Shown: positions 51,601 through 64,000 of the stretch, in pieces
Layout: each line of letters opens with the position of its first letter
Numbering within the stretch: position 1 is the first letter of the stretch
Source: Panagrolaimus kolymaensis
Lineage: Eukaryota; Nematoda; Chromadorea; Rhabditida; Panagrolaimidae
DNA length: 64,000 bases
Assembly: GCA_028622995.1 (NCBI GenBank)
Contig: JAJQJQ010000020.1
Coordinates: forward strand, 496,001-560,000
Direction of reading: 5' to 3'
Notes under the pieces: generated by a model
Told to the model about the DNA's origin: nothing
Database searches by the model: none
The model's input: the letters and a program-made list of their open reading frames with translations, nothing else
Program-made: the position numbers and the translations under genes

Positions 51601-53920
51601 AAAAAAAATTATTTTACGAAAACAAAAAAGCGAGATGCAATTTTAACAACAAAAATAAGTATAAACTTTTCTTTTTTATGCATAAATTACTTTACTTTTT
51701 TGCTTGCATTTTTTTGTTGGTTTTTACGCCGCAGTTGGTGAGGGTTAAGAATATTTAAAGCTAATTGTATTTGACAAGAGATTTTCCTCTTTTTGTGGTG
51801 TTTTTTTTTTAAACACAAATCCTAAAAAATGATGATGCCATCGAAGAAAGAAAAAAATGTTCTTGTAGTTAAAATAAAAAATAGCAAATATTAAAACACA
51901 AATTATTCGACGAAAGTAAGTTTTTTTGGCAAGCATTTGACGAAAGTTTTGCTACGTTTTAAAAAAAATGAAAGCGAACATTAAAAAATGATTGACATCC
52001 ATCATTTATTTTCTTTAGTGATTATTAAAATTTTATAAATTAAAAAGTTTGATATAGGAAATGACAAGTTAGTTAAAAATGTTACTGGGAAAAAAAGACT
52101 CGAAAACGTGGAGTTAAAAATGCAGCTTAAAAAAAGATGCCAAGAAGTTGAAGGAAGAGTAAATTAATTGTTGAAGTTAAAAAAATCAGCTGAATTTTGA
52201 TTTCAAAAATCTAAAAAAAAATTGAGAAGCCTCAAAAAAATAAAAGATAGAAATCAAAAAAATTAGGTTTGAAAGAAAATTATTTTATTGAAATTTGCAA
52301 GATTATTATGAAACAAGTGATTTTAATAGCTTTGCGAATGTATGTATGTGTTTTGCATTATTTTTCCATTTTCGACGCTAACTATCAATCACTCTTTATC
52401 CGTTTTTTATTTTTTTGATATTTTTATAAGAAATAATAACAATAACACAGTATAATAATGTCCCTTTTTTGTTTGTAGTTATTTTAGAAAATAACAAGTG
52501 ATTACGTAACATTTCTTCTTCTTTTTTTATTCAATGTTGACCAACAAACATAATAATCAAAGGACAACATTGCCTTGTTTTGAGCTTCCGGTCATCTTCC
52601 TCTTTCTTTCTTTCTTACTTTTTTTCTCTCCCTTTTTTCATTGCCACTTCTTCTTTCCTTTTTTTCTTGTTTTTGAGCATCATCCATCGTTGAAATACAT
52701 TAAATCATGAAATGGCGCCAGTTGAAGAAGAAAAAAAAAGTTACATTTGACGCTGCTTTCCCTCCTATCCGAAAAACATATATCTTCATGTTTTCCATCT
52801 ATCCTCTCTCTCTCTCTTTCTTTTTATTTGAACATATTATTACGTATTTTATTCGGTACCAGGATGGTCAAAGGTGCATGACCCACTTTTTATATCTCAT
52901 AGTTTTTTTGGTTGCAGAAAAAAAACCGGATTGAAATAGTCAAGTCAGTCGTCACACGGTCGATTGCCTAAAAGTCGTTGTTTGCCGTTCAATCAATGTT
53001 TTGCCCGAATTTTTTTTAAATTTAAAAAGGAGGATGCGCTAAAATGAAAAGAAAAAAGTAGGTTAAATAGCAATGGTTAGTTATGCAATCATTTTTTATG
53101 ATTGTAGCAACAACAACAAAAATAAGTGAAAATGAAGACCATTTTTTAAAGTTTTAAAGCATTTGTAGCAAAAAATCGAAAATATGGCCTCTAAAAATAG
53201 CAGTAAAACAATGTGGTTAAGAATGTGCTTGGTAAATATAGCTAAATAAGGTATTTTCCAATATCATCGTTCAACATATTTTTTTTATATGAACCAAATC
53301 AATAAATATTGCAAAGTTTTATTTGTCAAAAATTTTTAAAGATAAAAAAGGATTACGCAAATAAATTACAAAAATATACTTCAAAAAGAACACACAAAAA
53401 AATATACAATAAATTTGATTCAGCCTTTACAAACAAGTCAAAGAAAGGCACACTAAAATTTTTTTTACGGCAATGGTGATATTTAAAAAAAATCGAAAAA
53501 TAAGAAAACACAGGTTATTAAAATTATATATTAAATAAACCGAAGAAAGCATCGGAAAATGTTTGTGATAAAAAAATTTAGTAGTAGTATTAGGCCGCGA
53601 AATGGTAGTATAAATAAATAAAACTCGGGATTTGCCATTAAAAAATTGAGATTATTTTGTTTCAAGATAAAAAAAACAGTTACAGTAATATTTTTTTTCT
53701 TGAAAGAAACATAAAATAAATAAATACACAACAATAAAATAAAAAAGAAGCAAAGATATGAAAAAATGTGAAAGAATAAAACAAAATAAACAAAATGGGA
53801 ATGTTTTACAATGAAAAAACCACAGAATTTGTTTTTTTGGAATGTTAATAGAGACAAGAATATTACAAATAAAAGTATACTAAACAATAAAACAAAAAAT
53901 ACTTTTTTCGATACTATAAA
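48666..53920. other. long gene-poor tract (5.3 kb)
   Basis: No supported coding exon or RNA gene on either strand. Sequence is A/T homopolymer-rich with CT-rich patches (about 52600-52640 and 52800-52820) and short CGACGACGA runs near 50090. Open frames are Lys/Phe-rich and lack splice-consistent partners. It holds the promoter of the channel gene and the 3' flank of the nuclear receptor. Confidence 0.5.
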
Positions 53921-56900
53921 TTATTGTTCTAAAGAAAAGAGTTCTTCATAAAGATCAGGTAATTGAACACGAGGCATTCCAGTTGTGAGAGTTGCAGCTT
54001 GATTTTCAACACGGAAGTTATTTAAACATTGTAAATGAAAATTCGAGATTTCTTTAAATTTAGGTAATAATTCCATGAGTCTTGTAAATACTGTTTCATC
54101 ACCATATCGAATCATCAATTGATGAAGGAGAGTTTGTTGAAGTTTTTGAGTAAACATTATTTGTTCCTTTTCACCTTGCATTAAAATAATCACAAGAAGG
54201 AGAGCTGTTTCGAGATTGGTTAATTGAAGAGCAGTAAGTTCTTGAAAGCATAAAAGTATATCGTAAGCCAAGCGAGTTTCAATTGCCTCTTGTGGCCATA
54301 AAGCAATAGTTTGACGACCAGGAATAATTCCACCATCAACATTGAGGCTATCATGCTCACGATTATATCCAGTTGCCATTATTACAATAGTCATTTCAAA
54401 CGTATTGCGTTTAAGTTGATTTATTTGTCGAGTTTGATCAAGTTCAGCAAAAATTGGAATTAACTTCGCAAATTCAATTATATATTGTATTACTTTTGTT
54501 ACTTTATCAGTAAAAGTCAACCATCCATCGTTGCGATTCTGAAAAAAAAGTATGTTTATTTGTGTCTTGATTATTATATAACCCTTTGAGCAAAAAGCGA
54601 TATGTTTATGCTTTTTTTGCAACTTTTTTAAAGGCAAGTAGCTCTCAATAATTTTCCACCGACAAAGGGCAATTTCCGATATAAAAAAACTTTATGTCTT
54701 TAACATTTTTAGCACAAAACCTTGTTTACCCTAGCAGTCATCCTCAAAGCAATTTTCTTACCTGATTAACAAACAATGCAGCTGTGTTAATACTTTCTTC
54801 ATTTCTTTCAAATAATTTCTCAAAGTTTTGTTCATAAGCGTTTAGAATAGCAGACATAAAACTTTCTTCATTATTTTGATGTTGAGTTAGAATAGATTCA
54901 GGATAACCTCCAGAGGAAGATGGAACAGCGCCAATTTGAGCAAGAGCATAACCATTATGTCCATTATTAACATTGGCAGCCGCAGCTCCTCCAATGGATG
55001 ATTGAGGTGGTGGATAATTGATTGGTGCAGCAGCAGTTAATGGATGATGAGGTGGTGGAGCAGCATATGAGTTTGGTGGTGGAGTATTACCCGATGAAAT
55101 TAAATGAAGACCATTTGAATGAGTATAAGTTGGAATTGGTGTTGTAGTTGAAGATTGAGGTGCATACATTTCATAACCAGAAATTGGAACAATTGGAGGA
55201 GAATAATCATGATATGATGGTTGAGATTGATACATATGAACTTCAGCTAATTGTCGATGCATTCGAACCTAAACATTAAGAGTTATTAAATGAATTAAAT
55301 TACGTAACGGGCAGATAAAAAAAACATCTGTTAACAGGATTAAGAATACAAAAATATTCACAACAAATTATGTTACAGTAGAAAACAAAAAAAACATAAC
55401 AAACATTGATCAATCAACAATATCTTAACTTTGGAAAGACGATCAATGCTAGTTATAGAGAGAATTATTACAAACTTTGAATTATTAAAAAGTGCAAATA
55501 TTTGTGTTTCAAAAACGTGAAAAATCAAAAAACACAGAATGTTCAAAGACAGTGGGGGGAAAAACACAGCAAACTCAAACCTCATCCTCCACCTTTTCAC
55601 GTTGTTTTTTGGACATTCTACCAAATTTAACAGCATCACGACTCATTCCCAATTCCATACATTTTTTCAACCGGCAATATTGACATCGATTTCTGTTGAC
55701 TCGATCAACAACACAGCTCTTGGATCTTGGACATTGATAATTAACATTTGATGATTGGCTACGTCGAAAGAATCCCTAAAAAATATATAAGTTAGAATTT
55801 GATTTTAGAACTAACATATTTTTGTTTACAATGCGCCCTTTTTTTACCGTATGCTTCTTTCTCTTTTTTAGTATCCCTTTTTTTCCTTTTCTTATAGCGG
55901 TTGAGAAATTTCGGAGAGAAAGAAAAGCAACAACAAAAAAGCGATATCGGTTTTATGGTTATGTTCATCTCATTGGTCACTCAACAAGAATGAACAACCG
56001 GACAAACAACGACAAAAATGCAAGGAAGCCACGCGGGGTACGATTGCGCAACATCCAAAAAAATAATCAAATACCAATGTTTTAGTGGATACTTTAAAAA
56101 CAAAAAACCTGCTCAATAAAAACAAATTACTTTTGAAACAATCGATAAATTCTTAAAAAATCTCCAAACTTAAGCAAAAATATATATTGCATAATCTTAA
56201 AATTAGATCAAAAAACTATCATTTCTCCAAAATTGAACGGTGCAATCAATCAATCAAAAAAGATTAAATGCAGCTGTTCTTATTTTAGTAGTTGGGCAGT
56301 AAAAGGAAAAACCATAGCGCAATAAAAAAATTGTAAATATATAAGAAAAAGAAACTGACCTTACAGCCTTCACAGGTAATCACTCCATAATGAACTCCAG
56401 AACTTTTATCCCCGCACACTTTGCATGGAATCACTTCTATTTGAGCTGAAAATTAAAAGGTTAATAATATCATAGAACAAAGTTCGCACTTTTTAACATT
56501 TGACGTTTAGCCTTGAATCAAGCGAAAAAAATAATGAAAGCGTTTTAGCCACACACAAAAAAGGAAAGTTAAAAAACTATGAAAAAGAAGAAAATTTTGT
56601 AAAGATCACAGAAAGAAAGAACCCCGACAAAAGTAAAAAAGCATTACGTTCTCCGTTTTCATTGATAATTCTTGTATGATTTGATTTTCTCAATGTTTTC
56701 GATGCTGAATTTGATGGCGATGGACGAGAAAGAAGATTTTGTTGTGAATCAATTAATTCCGGTTTCACTGAAATAAACGGGATTTGAATGTGACTTGATG
56801 TTGGGGGAGGATGAGATAATTGAAGATGATGAGTTTGTTGTTGATCAAAAATTTCATTTTTTATCATCGAATGATGTCGTCCTCCACCACCAGAAGCAAC

Positions 56901-59900
56901 ATTTTCACTATTTGATGTTGATGATAGAGGTTGATGCTTAACATCATCTAATGAGGAATATGTATCAACCACACAACAATGAGTTAAATCTGGAGTAAAT
57001 GATGATGATGTTGACGGCGGTAGTTGATCTGGCATGGCCTTCACGAGGTCGTCGCACGGCGATGATGAGGTCAGTAGAACTTTAAGGTCGAAGAAAAGAA
57101 GATATTGAAGAAAAAATTTGACCTGATGTAAGCGGAAGAAAAATTTAAAGAGACTATGTATGTCTCGTTGATTTGAAGAAGAACAAAAAAAAGCAGCAGC
57201 AGGAATTTTTTTGGCAAAAACAAAAGCAAAAAACGATCGGTTCTATACACAAAAATACCTCAGTTTATCTTATGTGAGCTGAGTGCTATGAAAGATGGAC
57301 AAACAGATATAACAACTCACTCAATCTCTACAGTCTTAGTACCAAAAAGCAAAGAAAATGTTTGCGTGATTCGCATTATGTATTAATATTTTTTGTGCCA
57401 AGGAATGCAGAGACAAAAAAATAAAAAGAGTGAAGATTGCCTGCCTCTCTGCGGGAAGGCTTATCGCCATTGCCTTCGTTGAAAAAAAAATCATTGAAAG
57501 AAAAAAAGCGCCAATGAAAAAATATGAAAAATGCCTTTGCTTTATTATTGCATTATTTTTCTCAAAGTAAACCAACAAGTTTGTTTATAACTTTCTTCTT
57601 TTACCCCTTCTTCTATCGTATCTTTCTTTTATCATTTTTGTTGTTGTTGTCTGTCATAAGATATATATGCAATATTTTGATAAGAATCCCTTTCAATTTA
57701 CAATCGAGAAAAGAAAAATAGACAACACAAAAACATTCATCATTCAATAATAAATGGATAAAAGATAAATGCATTAATTTTTCTCAAAATCTTTTCTGCA
57801 ATGACAGAAAAATCTTCTTCATTTTTTTTTTGAAAGGGTTTTATTTTGCGTAATCTTTCTCTCATCAATTTTTTTTTTGGTGGCGTTCGTTTTATACTGC
57901 GCAAACGTTTCTAAAAGTTTTCCTCTAGCTCCATCGAGGGTGGCAACAAGAAGAATGGCGAGAAGAAGAAAAAAAGTGATGGCCCTCCAAGGTCACGTTT
58001 CAATAATATTAGAGACACGAATCTCTCTCTTTCACATTCGTGCCTGGTGCTGACGGATTATATTGACTGAAGCGCAATTCATCCACTCATCTCAAAATAA
58101 AAATAATAAAAACTTCGTAAGGCAAAAATGTGTGAAAGAATCAAATGAAATTTTTTGTTACAAAATTTTTAAAAAACTTTTGCAACTATTGTTCCTCAAA
58201 AAAATTTTTTATAAGTTAGTTACACCTCATCAACTTTTATGTCCACTTTTTAAAGGTTTGACCTTCAAGCGGTTTGTACGTTTTTCGGTTAGGATACAAA
58301 GCAGCGCACGAAAGAAGTGGAATAAAAAAAAAACACATGTGTTTTTTGAAAAATATTTAAAAACCTCAGCGGTCACTCGCATTTTTTTTTGAAAGCATCA
58401 AAGTTTTAAAAAAAAATTGAGACAAAGAGAATCCTTCAAACAGCAGGAAATTGTCAAATACAAAACCTGATGGTTTGGTAAACTTGAGAAAATAATAACA
58501 TGAAGAGTCCTTGAACCTATGTGGTTTTGTAAATGAGAAAGTGTAAAGAAAAAAAAAAGTGAGAAAAGGTATTAATCAAATTGATTAACATGTAAAATAA
58601 ATAGAAAGAATGAATAAATAAAATTGTAATAGAAAAAGCCCAAATTCAAATTTTTCAAAAATACAAAGGTATGACGACAAATAGAAAAAAGCAGCAAGGG
58701 TTCAATTCAAATTATAAGATAAAAAAAAATATACCGCAATGTTTATAAATAATTTGATAACTTAACCAATATGACTCAAATGTTATTTCGTTAAATAAAT
58801 GAAATTGAAAAAAAAGTCAAGTGAAATAATTCCAAAACCACCACCACTAAAAAAGACAATATCTAGGTTTCTATGCCATCACGGGGAAGGACGAGGTCCC
58901 GTTTCCCCCAAAATGGGGTTACGAAAATCGAGGCTAAATTCGCCATTTTCAATATTTTTTCCCTTTACTAATCGGTTGCAAAATAATATTTGTCGTTATC
59001 ATTTTTATCAACTATGTAATTTTCTTTCTTCTAACTTTCATTTCCTAGTTTTGTAAAATATTAGACTCTTTTGACTTAAAATGGCATAATTGTCCTTCTT
59101 ATTTTTTTAAATGCAGATTGATTTTTACTTATGAAATGTTCAGCAATTATTTTTTGTATGCAAAAATTGACTGTAAAATATTTTACAAATATTTTTTTAA
59201 TACTGACCGTCGCAATTTTTTCCCCTTCCACGCCATTCTGTTGTCGTCCATTTCGTGACACGTGTACCGGGCGACACAAGAAGTCCATTTTTGCGCAATT
59301 TTGAACTTTATTATGCACAAAAAAAACTACTCAATTAAATTGGTTAAAATCAAAAAATACTTTTTTTTCTATTACTTACAGTATTTTTTTAAAGAAAAAA
59401 CAATCTGGTTTGGCTTAAAACTTTAAAGATTGGAAAAAAGTCTAATAATTTAAAGAAAATGAAAAGTAGGAAATTTTTTAAGAATTAAAAAAATCTTTTT
59501 TTAGTTAACTCACGATTATGGTAATGTTTTTAAATGCACAGTGGTCTACCGTAATAAAGAATTTTTTTGATTATATTAAGAAAGGAAGCCTTTAATTTTT
59601 AAGGAGGTATACGACAAATTATTAATGATTTTTCATATCCTTTAATTTAGAAAAATTAACAAACTTTTCAAAGCTAAACGCCTTTTTATTAAAAACTTTT
59701 TTGAATTATTTTTGACTAACCTCTCATAGCAGCTGCGGCAGCACCCAAACCAGGATGATGATTTGGTTTAATATCGTTATAATTATTATTAATTGAATGA
59801 TGAGAATTTGCTTGTATTATTAATTGATGATGAATTTGATGATGATGTTGCTGTTGCTGCTGATGCGACGTAACATCTTGAATCTCTGATTTAATTTGAT

Positions 59901-61937
59901 GAAGTGAAATTTGTTGCTGTTGTTGTATTTGTTGAAGGGAATATTGATGCAAGGGTGCCACTAAGATTGTCGTGGAACAAGGAGGTGAAAATTGTTGAAT
60001 GGTTGCTAAGGTTGTTATAGGAGATAATGAACCATCCGATGATGTGGATGACGATGGCAATGCCTGAGGCGATGAAGTTATCGCAACCCCGGCTGCAGAT
60101 GAATGTTGAAGCGGTGAGAGAATGGTGATTTTAAAAAATAAAATAAAATAATAAATAAATTGAATATATATAAAAGTTTTTCTAATTCAAGTGAAAGATG
60201 ATCATGGGATAAATAAACAGGAGGAGAAATCTCGAGATCTTCAAGCAACGCTGAAATGGAAATTGTCCAATGCCCTTAGGATATATTTTTTTGAAAATCA
60301 GTAATTAAATATCACAACACATTTAAGATTGATAAAATAGAAGCGTTGTTGGAGAGTTAAGGTAAGGCAAAAAAATGTGAGAAGGGGAGATACACTAACG
60401 CAATTTTGAACAAAAACTCTTTGACGACGCAATACAACAAAAAAATTTTTTTTGCCGACGTCGTGGATGTCGGAGGGCTCTTCTTCTTTCTTCCTATTCT
60501 CACATCTCTATCTATCTCTCACTTGCGCAGGCTGGTGCGACGCATGGAACGAACCGCCTAAAGTTGAATCTTCTTCTTCCCTTTATTTTATTTTTATTGT
60601 TACTCTCGGACAGCCGCCCCTGGTGGTGCTTGAATGTCGCAGATTCGGACTCGCCTTCCGTGAAGGTCATACTTTTTTTTAGTGGAAGTGATTGTTTCTT
60701 CTTTCGCGCTCTTCTCTCGTTTATTTTTTCTCGAATTAAAATCCATCACCTGAGATGACAATAACGACGTCGAAAAAGAGTAATCGTCTACTACTACTAC
60801 TACTTCGCCTTTGATCATGGCATTCAAAAAGGGAAAAAAATTCAAAGATGGAAAAAAAGAGAAATATATTCGAGGTATTTTTTTAATTCACGTTTTGGTC
60901 AGTTTTTATGTTCCATCAAAGATCTCAGAATTGAAATTCATGAAAAAAAGGATTAAAAATGCAAGCGAGGTGAAACTATTGTGCTCGGGAAAAAAGAGTG
61001 AACATAAAAATAATGACCACGAACATGCATGTTCTCATCTATCTTTTTTTCCCCAATGGCGAAGTTGGTTGGAAGCGTTGTATTCGAGACTCACGGCCAT
61101 CCAGTGGCGATTCAAATCGAAGGCCACGTGCGACACAGTGACACGAAAATTGCAAAAATAAAACTTTTTAGAGGGGTTAAAATCCTACCAAAAAAAATAT
61201 TCAAAAAAGCGTGAAAAAGTGACCAAAAAAAGGAAAGTTAAAAAATGATAGCAGATTAGATGAAAATGCGGGTCTATGATATAGTGTGATAAAAAAAGGC
61301 TTACAAAAGATAAAATTAACATTTAAAGAAAGTAAAAAGAATGTAAAAGCGATATATGAGAAGTAAAAATTTAAAGTAGGTAATAATAAAAAATAATATT
61401 AAATGTAACGCTGCAAAGAATTAAAATATAGTTTAATAAAAGAATTTTCTTGCTCTCCAATAACAACAACGATCAACCAACTAACAACAACCACCGACTT
61501 TCATAAATAAAAAATGACCCCATTCACTTTTCTTTTGACCACCATCCATTTCAAAACAAAAATAAAAAACACTCACATGCATAAACATTTCCAGTTTTTG
61601 TTGATGTTTCAATTCGATTTTCCAAAAAATCAAAATTTAATCCAAAATCGAAATCAGCAAAAATTTCATTAACATTTTGCTTGATTTCTGAATCATTCAA
61701 TGATTTCTAAAATCCATTTCATAAATAAATGTTCGTAAATATAAAAAAAAGATGAGATCAAACTTACTGTTGTCTTTTCTTCATCTCTTATAAATCCAAT
61801 GATGTTCGAATATTCCGAATTTGAGAGAATTCCTTAAAATAAATATTATGATAAAGTAATTATGTAAAAAATAAAAATAATTTACCCAAAATATTTTTAA
61901 CACATTCTCCTAAATCATGGATATCTAATTCTGTCAT
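53921..61937 (-). CDS. nhr-23: ROR/DHR3-type nuclear receptor, NHR-23-like
   Basis: The long form starts at 61935-61937 ([17 protein letters not shown]): exons 61886-61937, 61768-61832, 61577-61706 and 59721-60092 (Gln/His-rich), then 56360-56445, 55581-55775, 54762-55268 and 53921-54538; phases match at each checked junction. DNA-binding domain: [31 protein letters not shown] (P-box EGCKG), [19 protein letters not shown] and [15 protein letters not shown] (C-terminal extension typical of ROR). Then a Pro/Ser/Ala-rich hinge and a ligand-binding domain ending in the activation helix [13 protein letters not shown], close to the ROR PLYKELF motif. A second first exon (56648 to about 57035) splices to the same acceptor. 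The family drives moulting cycles and binds monomeric RORE sites. Confidence 0.9.
56648..57037 (-). CDS. alternative first exon of the NHR-23-like gene
   Basis: An open exon beginning [13 protein letters not shown], rich in Ser/Pro/His, with the SUMO-like stretch SVKPELID, ending ENGE at a GTAATG donor. It leaves phase 1, as does the exon ending at 59721, so both can join the DNA-binding exon at 56445 (reading ...ENGE-P-QIEV or ...AAM-R-A-QIEV). The frame also remains open upstream to about 57125, where a CATCAG acceptor could mark a trans-splice or internal start. An intronic second promoter is the simplest reading. Confidence 0.6.
58883..58917. repeat. GC-rich double hairpin in an intron
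   Basis: GGGGAAGGAC-GAG-GTCCCGTTTCCCC can fold into a stem (58883-58909), directly followed by the overlapping CCCC-AAAAT-GGGG hairpin (58905-58917). It stands out against the AT-rich intron of the nuclear receptor gene. No RNA family recognised. Confidence 0.4.
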
Positions 61938-62826
61938 TTTTAATTTGACTTCGGAAGTTCATAAAAAACTTATAATAAAATAAAAAATTGTTTATTCAAG
62001 TGTTTGTAAAAAATAGTTCTAACGAAATTTTACGTTTTGAAGTTGGGCTTGGAAAAAATTCTTGTTTGTATTTTTTTTTTGCTTTTACCTATCCATAAAG
62101 GCGAGGTGTTGTGTTTTCGTTTTTTAACAAGTTGCAAAAAAAAGTTTTGTAATTTTATATTCGAAACTCATTTTTCACATATGTATATTATTTTTTAAAG
62201 TTGAAATAAACTTCATTTCCTTTTTTTAGTTTGTAATTAATCGTTAATTCGTTCCATTCAACCACAACACTAAGATAACATAATTTATTTAGAATTCATG
62301 TATAAATTCAAAATTCATAGTTGTGTTAATTATAATTTGAAACTTTTTGCATCGTATTTAAATTTTTGATATATGTACATATTATAAAAGCATTTAGTAA
62401 CATTATGAAGATTTTTTTGTTTTAAATTTGATAATTTTAAATTTGTTGTTGATAAATATTTTTTCCTTTGCACGCATTATAATCTCAGTTAATTAATTTA
62501 TTTAATTAATAATATGTCACTGATTGTAGTCCGCAAATAAAAAATTCTTTCATACGTGATTAACTATGCTAAGAAAAAGTTGTTTCTCCATAAAATTTTG
62601 ATGTTTTAATGTACGTGAAAAATACAAACATTTTTTCTTAATTTTCTTTAGAAACAGTTGTATATGAAATTATGAAAGAAAGTAAATAGGCGTGGCGGCA
62701 CACTAAAAAATAATTTACAATGGTATGAAAAGAGTAAAACAATTGTATTTATCAGAAGCGAAGGTATTTCGTTTTTAAATTTCTTGAAAGTTACTTCTGC
62801 TTTTATATTTTCTTGATTCGTCGAAA
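61938..62826. promoter_or_regulatory. divergent intergenic region between nhr-23-like and receptor genes
   Basis: 889 bp of very AT-rich sequence separating two divergently transcribed genes; it must contain both promoters. No specific motif called. Repeated ATATGTACATAT-like runs occur near 62180 and 62372. Confidence 0.4.
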
Positions 62827-64000
62827 ATGCTTGAGGATGCAAGATATCAAGCAAATTTAAAAGGACTTTTGCCTCTTATTTACACAATTCCTTCTTTGAT
62901 TGCTCATATCGTAATTCTTGTTGCAATTTTTAGCAAACGAAATAAAGAAGAACTTGGAACAAATTTTTATAAAATTTATTCTTGCTCTTCGATTACCGTA
63001 AGTTTCTTAACATTGGATAATTATTATAAGCTCTTTCCATTAATTTTACAAATACTATTTTAGGCAATATTAAGTACAATATTTTTATATTTGTATAATC
63101 GAATTCGATATACTCCATGTTTATTGTTCATTATGGAAGCTTTACCAGAGCGTTCATGGATTGGTACATTTTTACACATGGGTGCATTTTATTTTATTTA
63201 CGTTGAACTTTTTACTTCATTAATTTTAAATTTAAATCGAGCCTCAGTAGTTATTTTAAAAACTCATTATAATAGTTTTTGGGAAAAATATTTAGCATTT
63301 ATAATGATTTTAGTTTTTGCATTCCCAACAATTTTTGTGATTAAAATGTGTTTCACTGATGTTAGCCTCAAACGAATAAACCCTGATGATCTTGAACAAG
63401 GTTTTGATTGGGGTGAAAGAAAAGAAATAATTAAAAATAGTATTGTTATGCTTTGTTTTGTTCTTATCACCGCAATTGGTTCATTGGCGTCAAATTTTTG
63501 TGTTTTGGGTTATTTAATTATTTCGGCTAAAAAACCTACAACTTTTGATAAAACCCAAAAAGGAAATAAAGATGCTCGAAAACGATTATTTATTTTTACA
63601 GCTTTTATGCTTTTTAATCATTTAGCCTTTGCTGGAATGCAAGTAAGTAAAAATATAGTAAATTTCAACAAAAAAATGAAGCGGAGAGCTTTGGCCCGAA
63701 GAAGGCAAATCTTTCATTGCTTGGATAATTGTCGCGAATTTTAAAAAATTGATTTTTAGGTTATGTTTACAGTGGTAAAAAATCTTCCAACAATTTATTT
63801 TTTACTTAGCATTCAAGCATATGTCCTTGATTTTATTAATTTATCCTCTCCATGGTTTTTATTTTTTATTAGTCCTCAAATTCGAAGATGTGTTCTTCGA
63901 ATGAAAGTTATTCATGAAGTTTCTGTTATCGTTAGAATCAGCCAATCTCAACCAATACCAAAACAACAAACTTTATTTTCATCAATAATTACACATAGTT
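62827..64000 (+). CDS. serpentine chemoreceptor, Srg-like (3'-incomplete)
   Basis: Exons 62827-62997, 63064-63642 and 63760 to the window edge; frame is kept. It starts MLEDARYQANLKGLLPLIYT, with TM1 LIYTIPSLIAHIVILVAIF, then LSTIFLYLYNR, TM segments FYFIYVELFTSLILN and YLAFIMILVFAFPTIFVI, a loop, SIVMLCFVLITAIGS, RLFIFTAFMLFNHLAFAG and YFLLSIQAYVLDF followed by WFLFFISPQIRR. The NLNRASVVILKTHY motif after TM3 matches the N..R pattern of nematode Srg receptors. Seven helices are visible, but the C-terminal tail continues past the window. Likely a chemosensory G-protein-coupled receptor; the exact class is uncertain. Confidence 0.75.

Noticed and set aside
59205..59290. GC-richer patch with CACGTGT and a short minus-strand ORF
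   Set aside because: No homologous exon, no repeat partner elsewhere in the window and no consistent splice partners; left unannotated within the intron.
59716..60060. Gln/His-rich frame as an independent gene
   Set aside because: Phase-compatible splice sites at both ends tie it to upstream exons starting at 61937 and to the nuclear receptor DNA-binding exon.
61059..61118. tRNA-like A box (TGGCGAAGTTGGTT) and B box (GATTCAAATC)
   Set aside because: Spacing is plausible for a Pol III promoter, but acceptor, D and T stems do not pair, so no tRNA can be folded. At best a decayed tRNA-related repeat.
60811..61161. 116-codon plus-strand ORF
   Set aside because: Lies inside an intron of the opposite-strand nuclear receptor gene, Lys-rich at the start, no recognisable domain.

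Overview
The window is eukaryotic and reads as a nematode genome. It is very AT-rich, its genes are cut by many short GT-AG introns (often about 45-60 nt), and its gene set is worm-like: an AVR-14-type glutamate-gated chloride channel with two alternative pore cassettes, an NHR-23/ROR-type nuclear receptor, a serpentine chemoreceptor, LPD-3/BLTP1, and CSK and ACK tyrosine kinases. I cannot fix the species; a plant-parasitic or other AT-rich nematode is plausible. All identifications come from reading translated exons by eye. Splice sites were checked for reading-frame continuity where exact coordinates are given.

Layout. 0.7-2.7 kb (minus): three small, related, probably secreted peptide genes in tandem. 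4.1-4.4 kb (plus): a tiny two-exon candidate gene behind a TATA box. 4.86-6.83 kb (minus): a multi-zinc-finger, Friend-of-GATA-like co-regulator with a CtBP-binding motif. 8.1 kb: a near-perfect 174-bp foldback element, whose second copy lies at 41.2 kb. 8.64-9.71 kb (plus): a phosphatidylinositol transfer protein. 10.0-23.2 kb (minus): the giant bridge-like lipid transfer protein LPD-3/BLTP1/Tweek in about 25 exons. 23.8-25.5 kb (minus): a short oxysterol-binding-protein-related protein. 26.3-28.0 kb (minus): a CSK-like SH2-kinase. 28-32.5 kb: accessory DNA holding a GC-rich, SINE-like insertion flanked by 12-bp direct repeats, then a minisatellite and diverged repeat block full of tiny hairpins. 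32.5-36.3 kb (minus): an ACK/SID-3-like kinase. 38.3-38.8 kb (minus): a 112-residue single-pass membrane protein. 39.8-42.4 kb (plus): a four-TM LAPTM-like protein. 43.0-48.7 kb (minus): avr-14-like channel. 48.7-53.9 kb: a long gene-poor tract. 53.9-61.9 kb (minus): nhr-23-like nuclear receptor with two alternative N-termini. 62.8 kb to the end (plus): a serpentine receptor, running off the window.

Points of note. Three unrelated lipid-transfer families (PITP, BLTP1, ORP) sit side by side. The PITP gene carries a 34-nt intron that looks born from a tandem exon duplication. One pore cassette of the chloride channel appears to need a non-canonical AC 3' splice site, while the other lacks the usual end of TM4.
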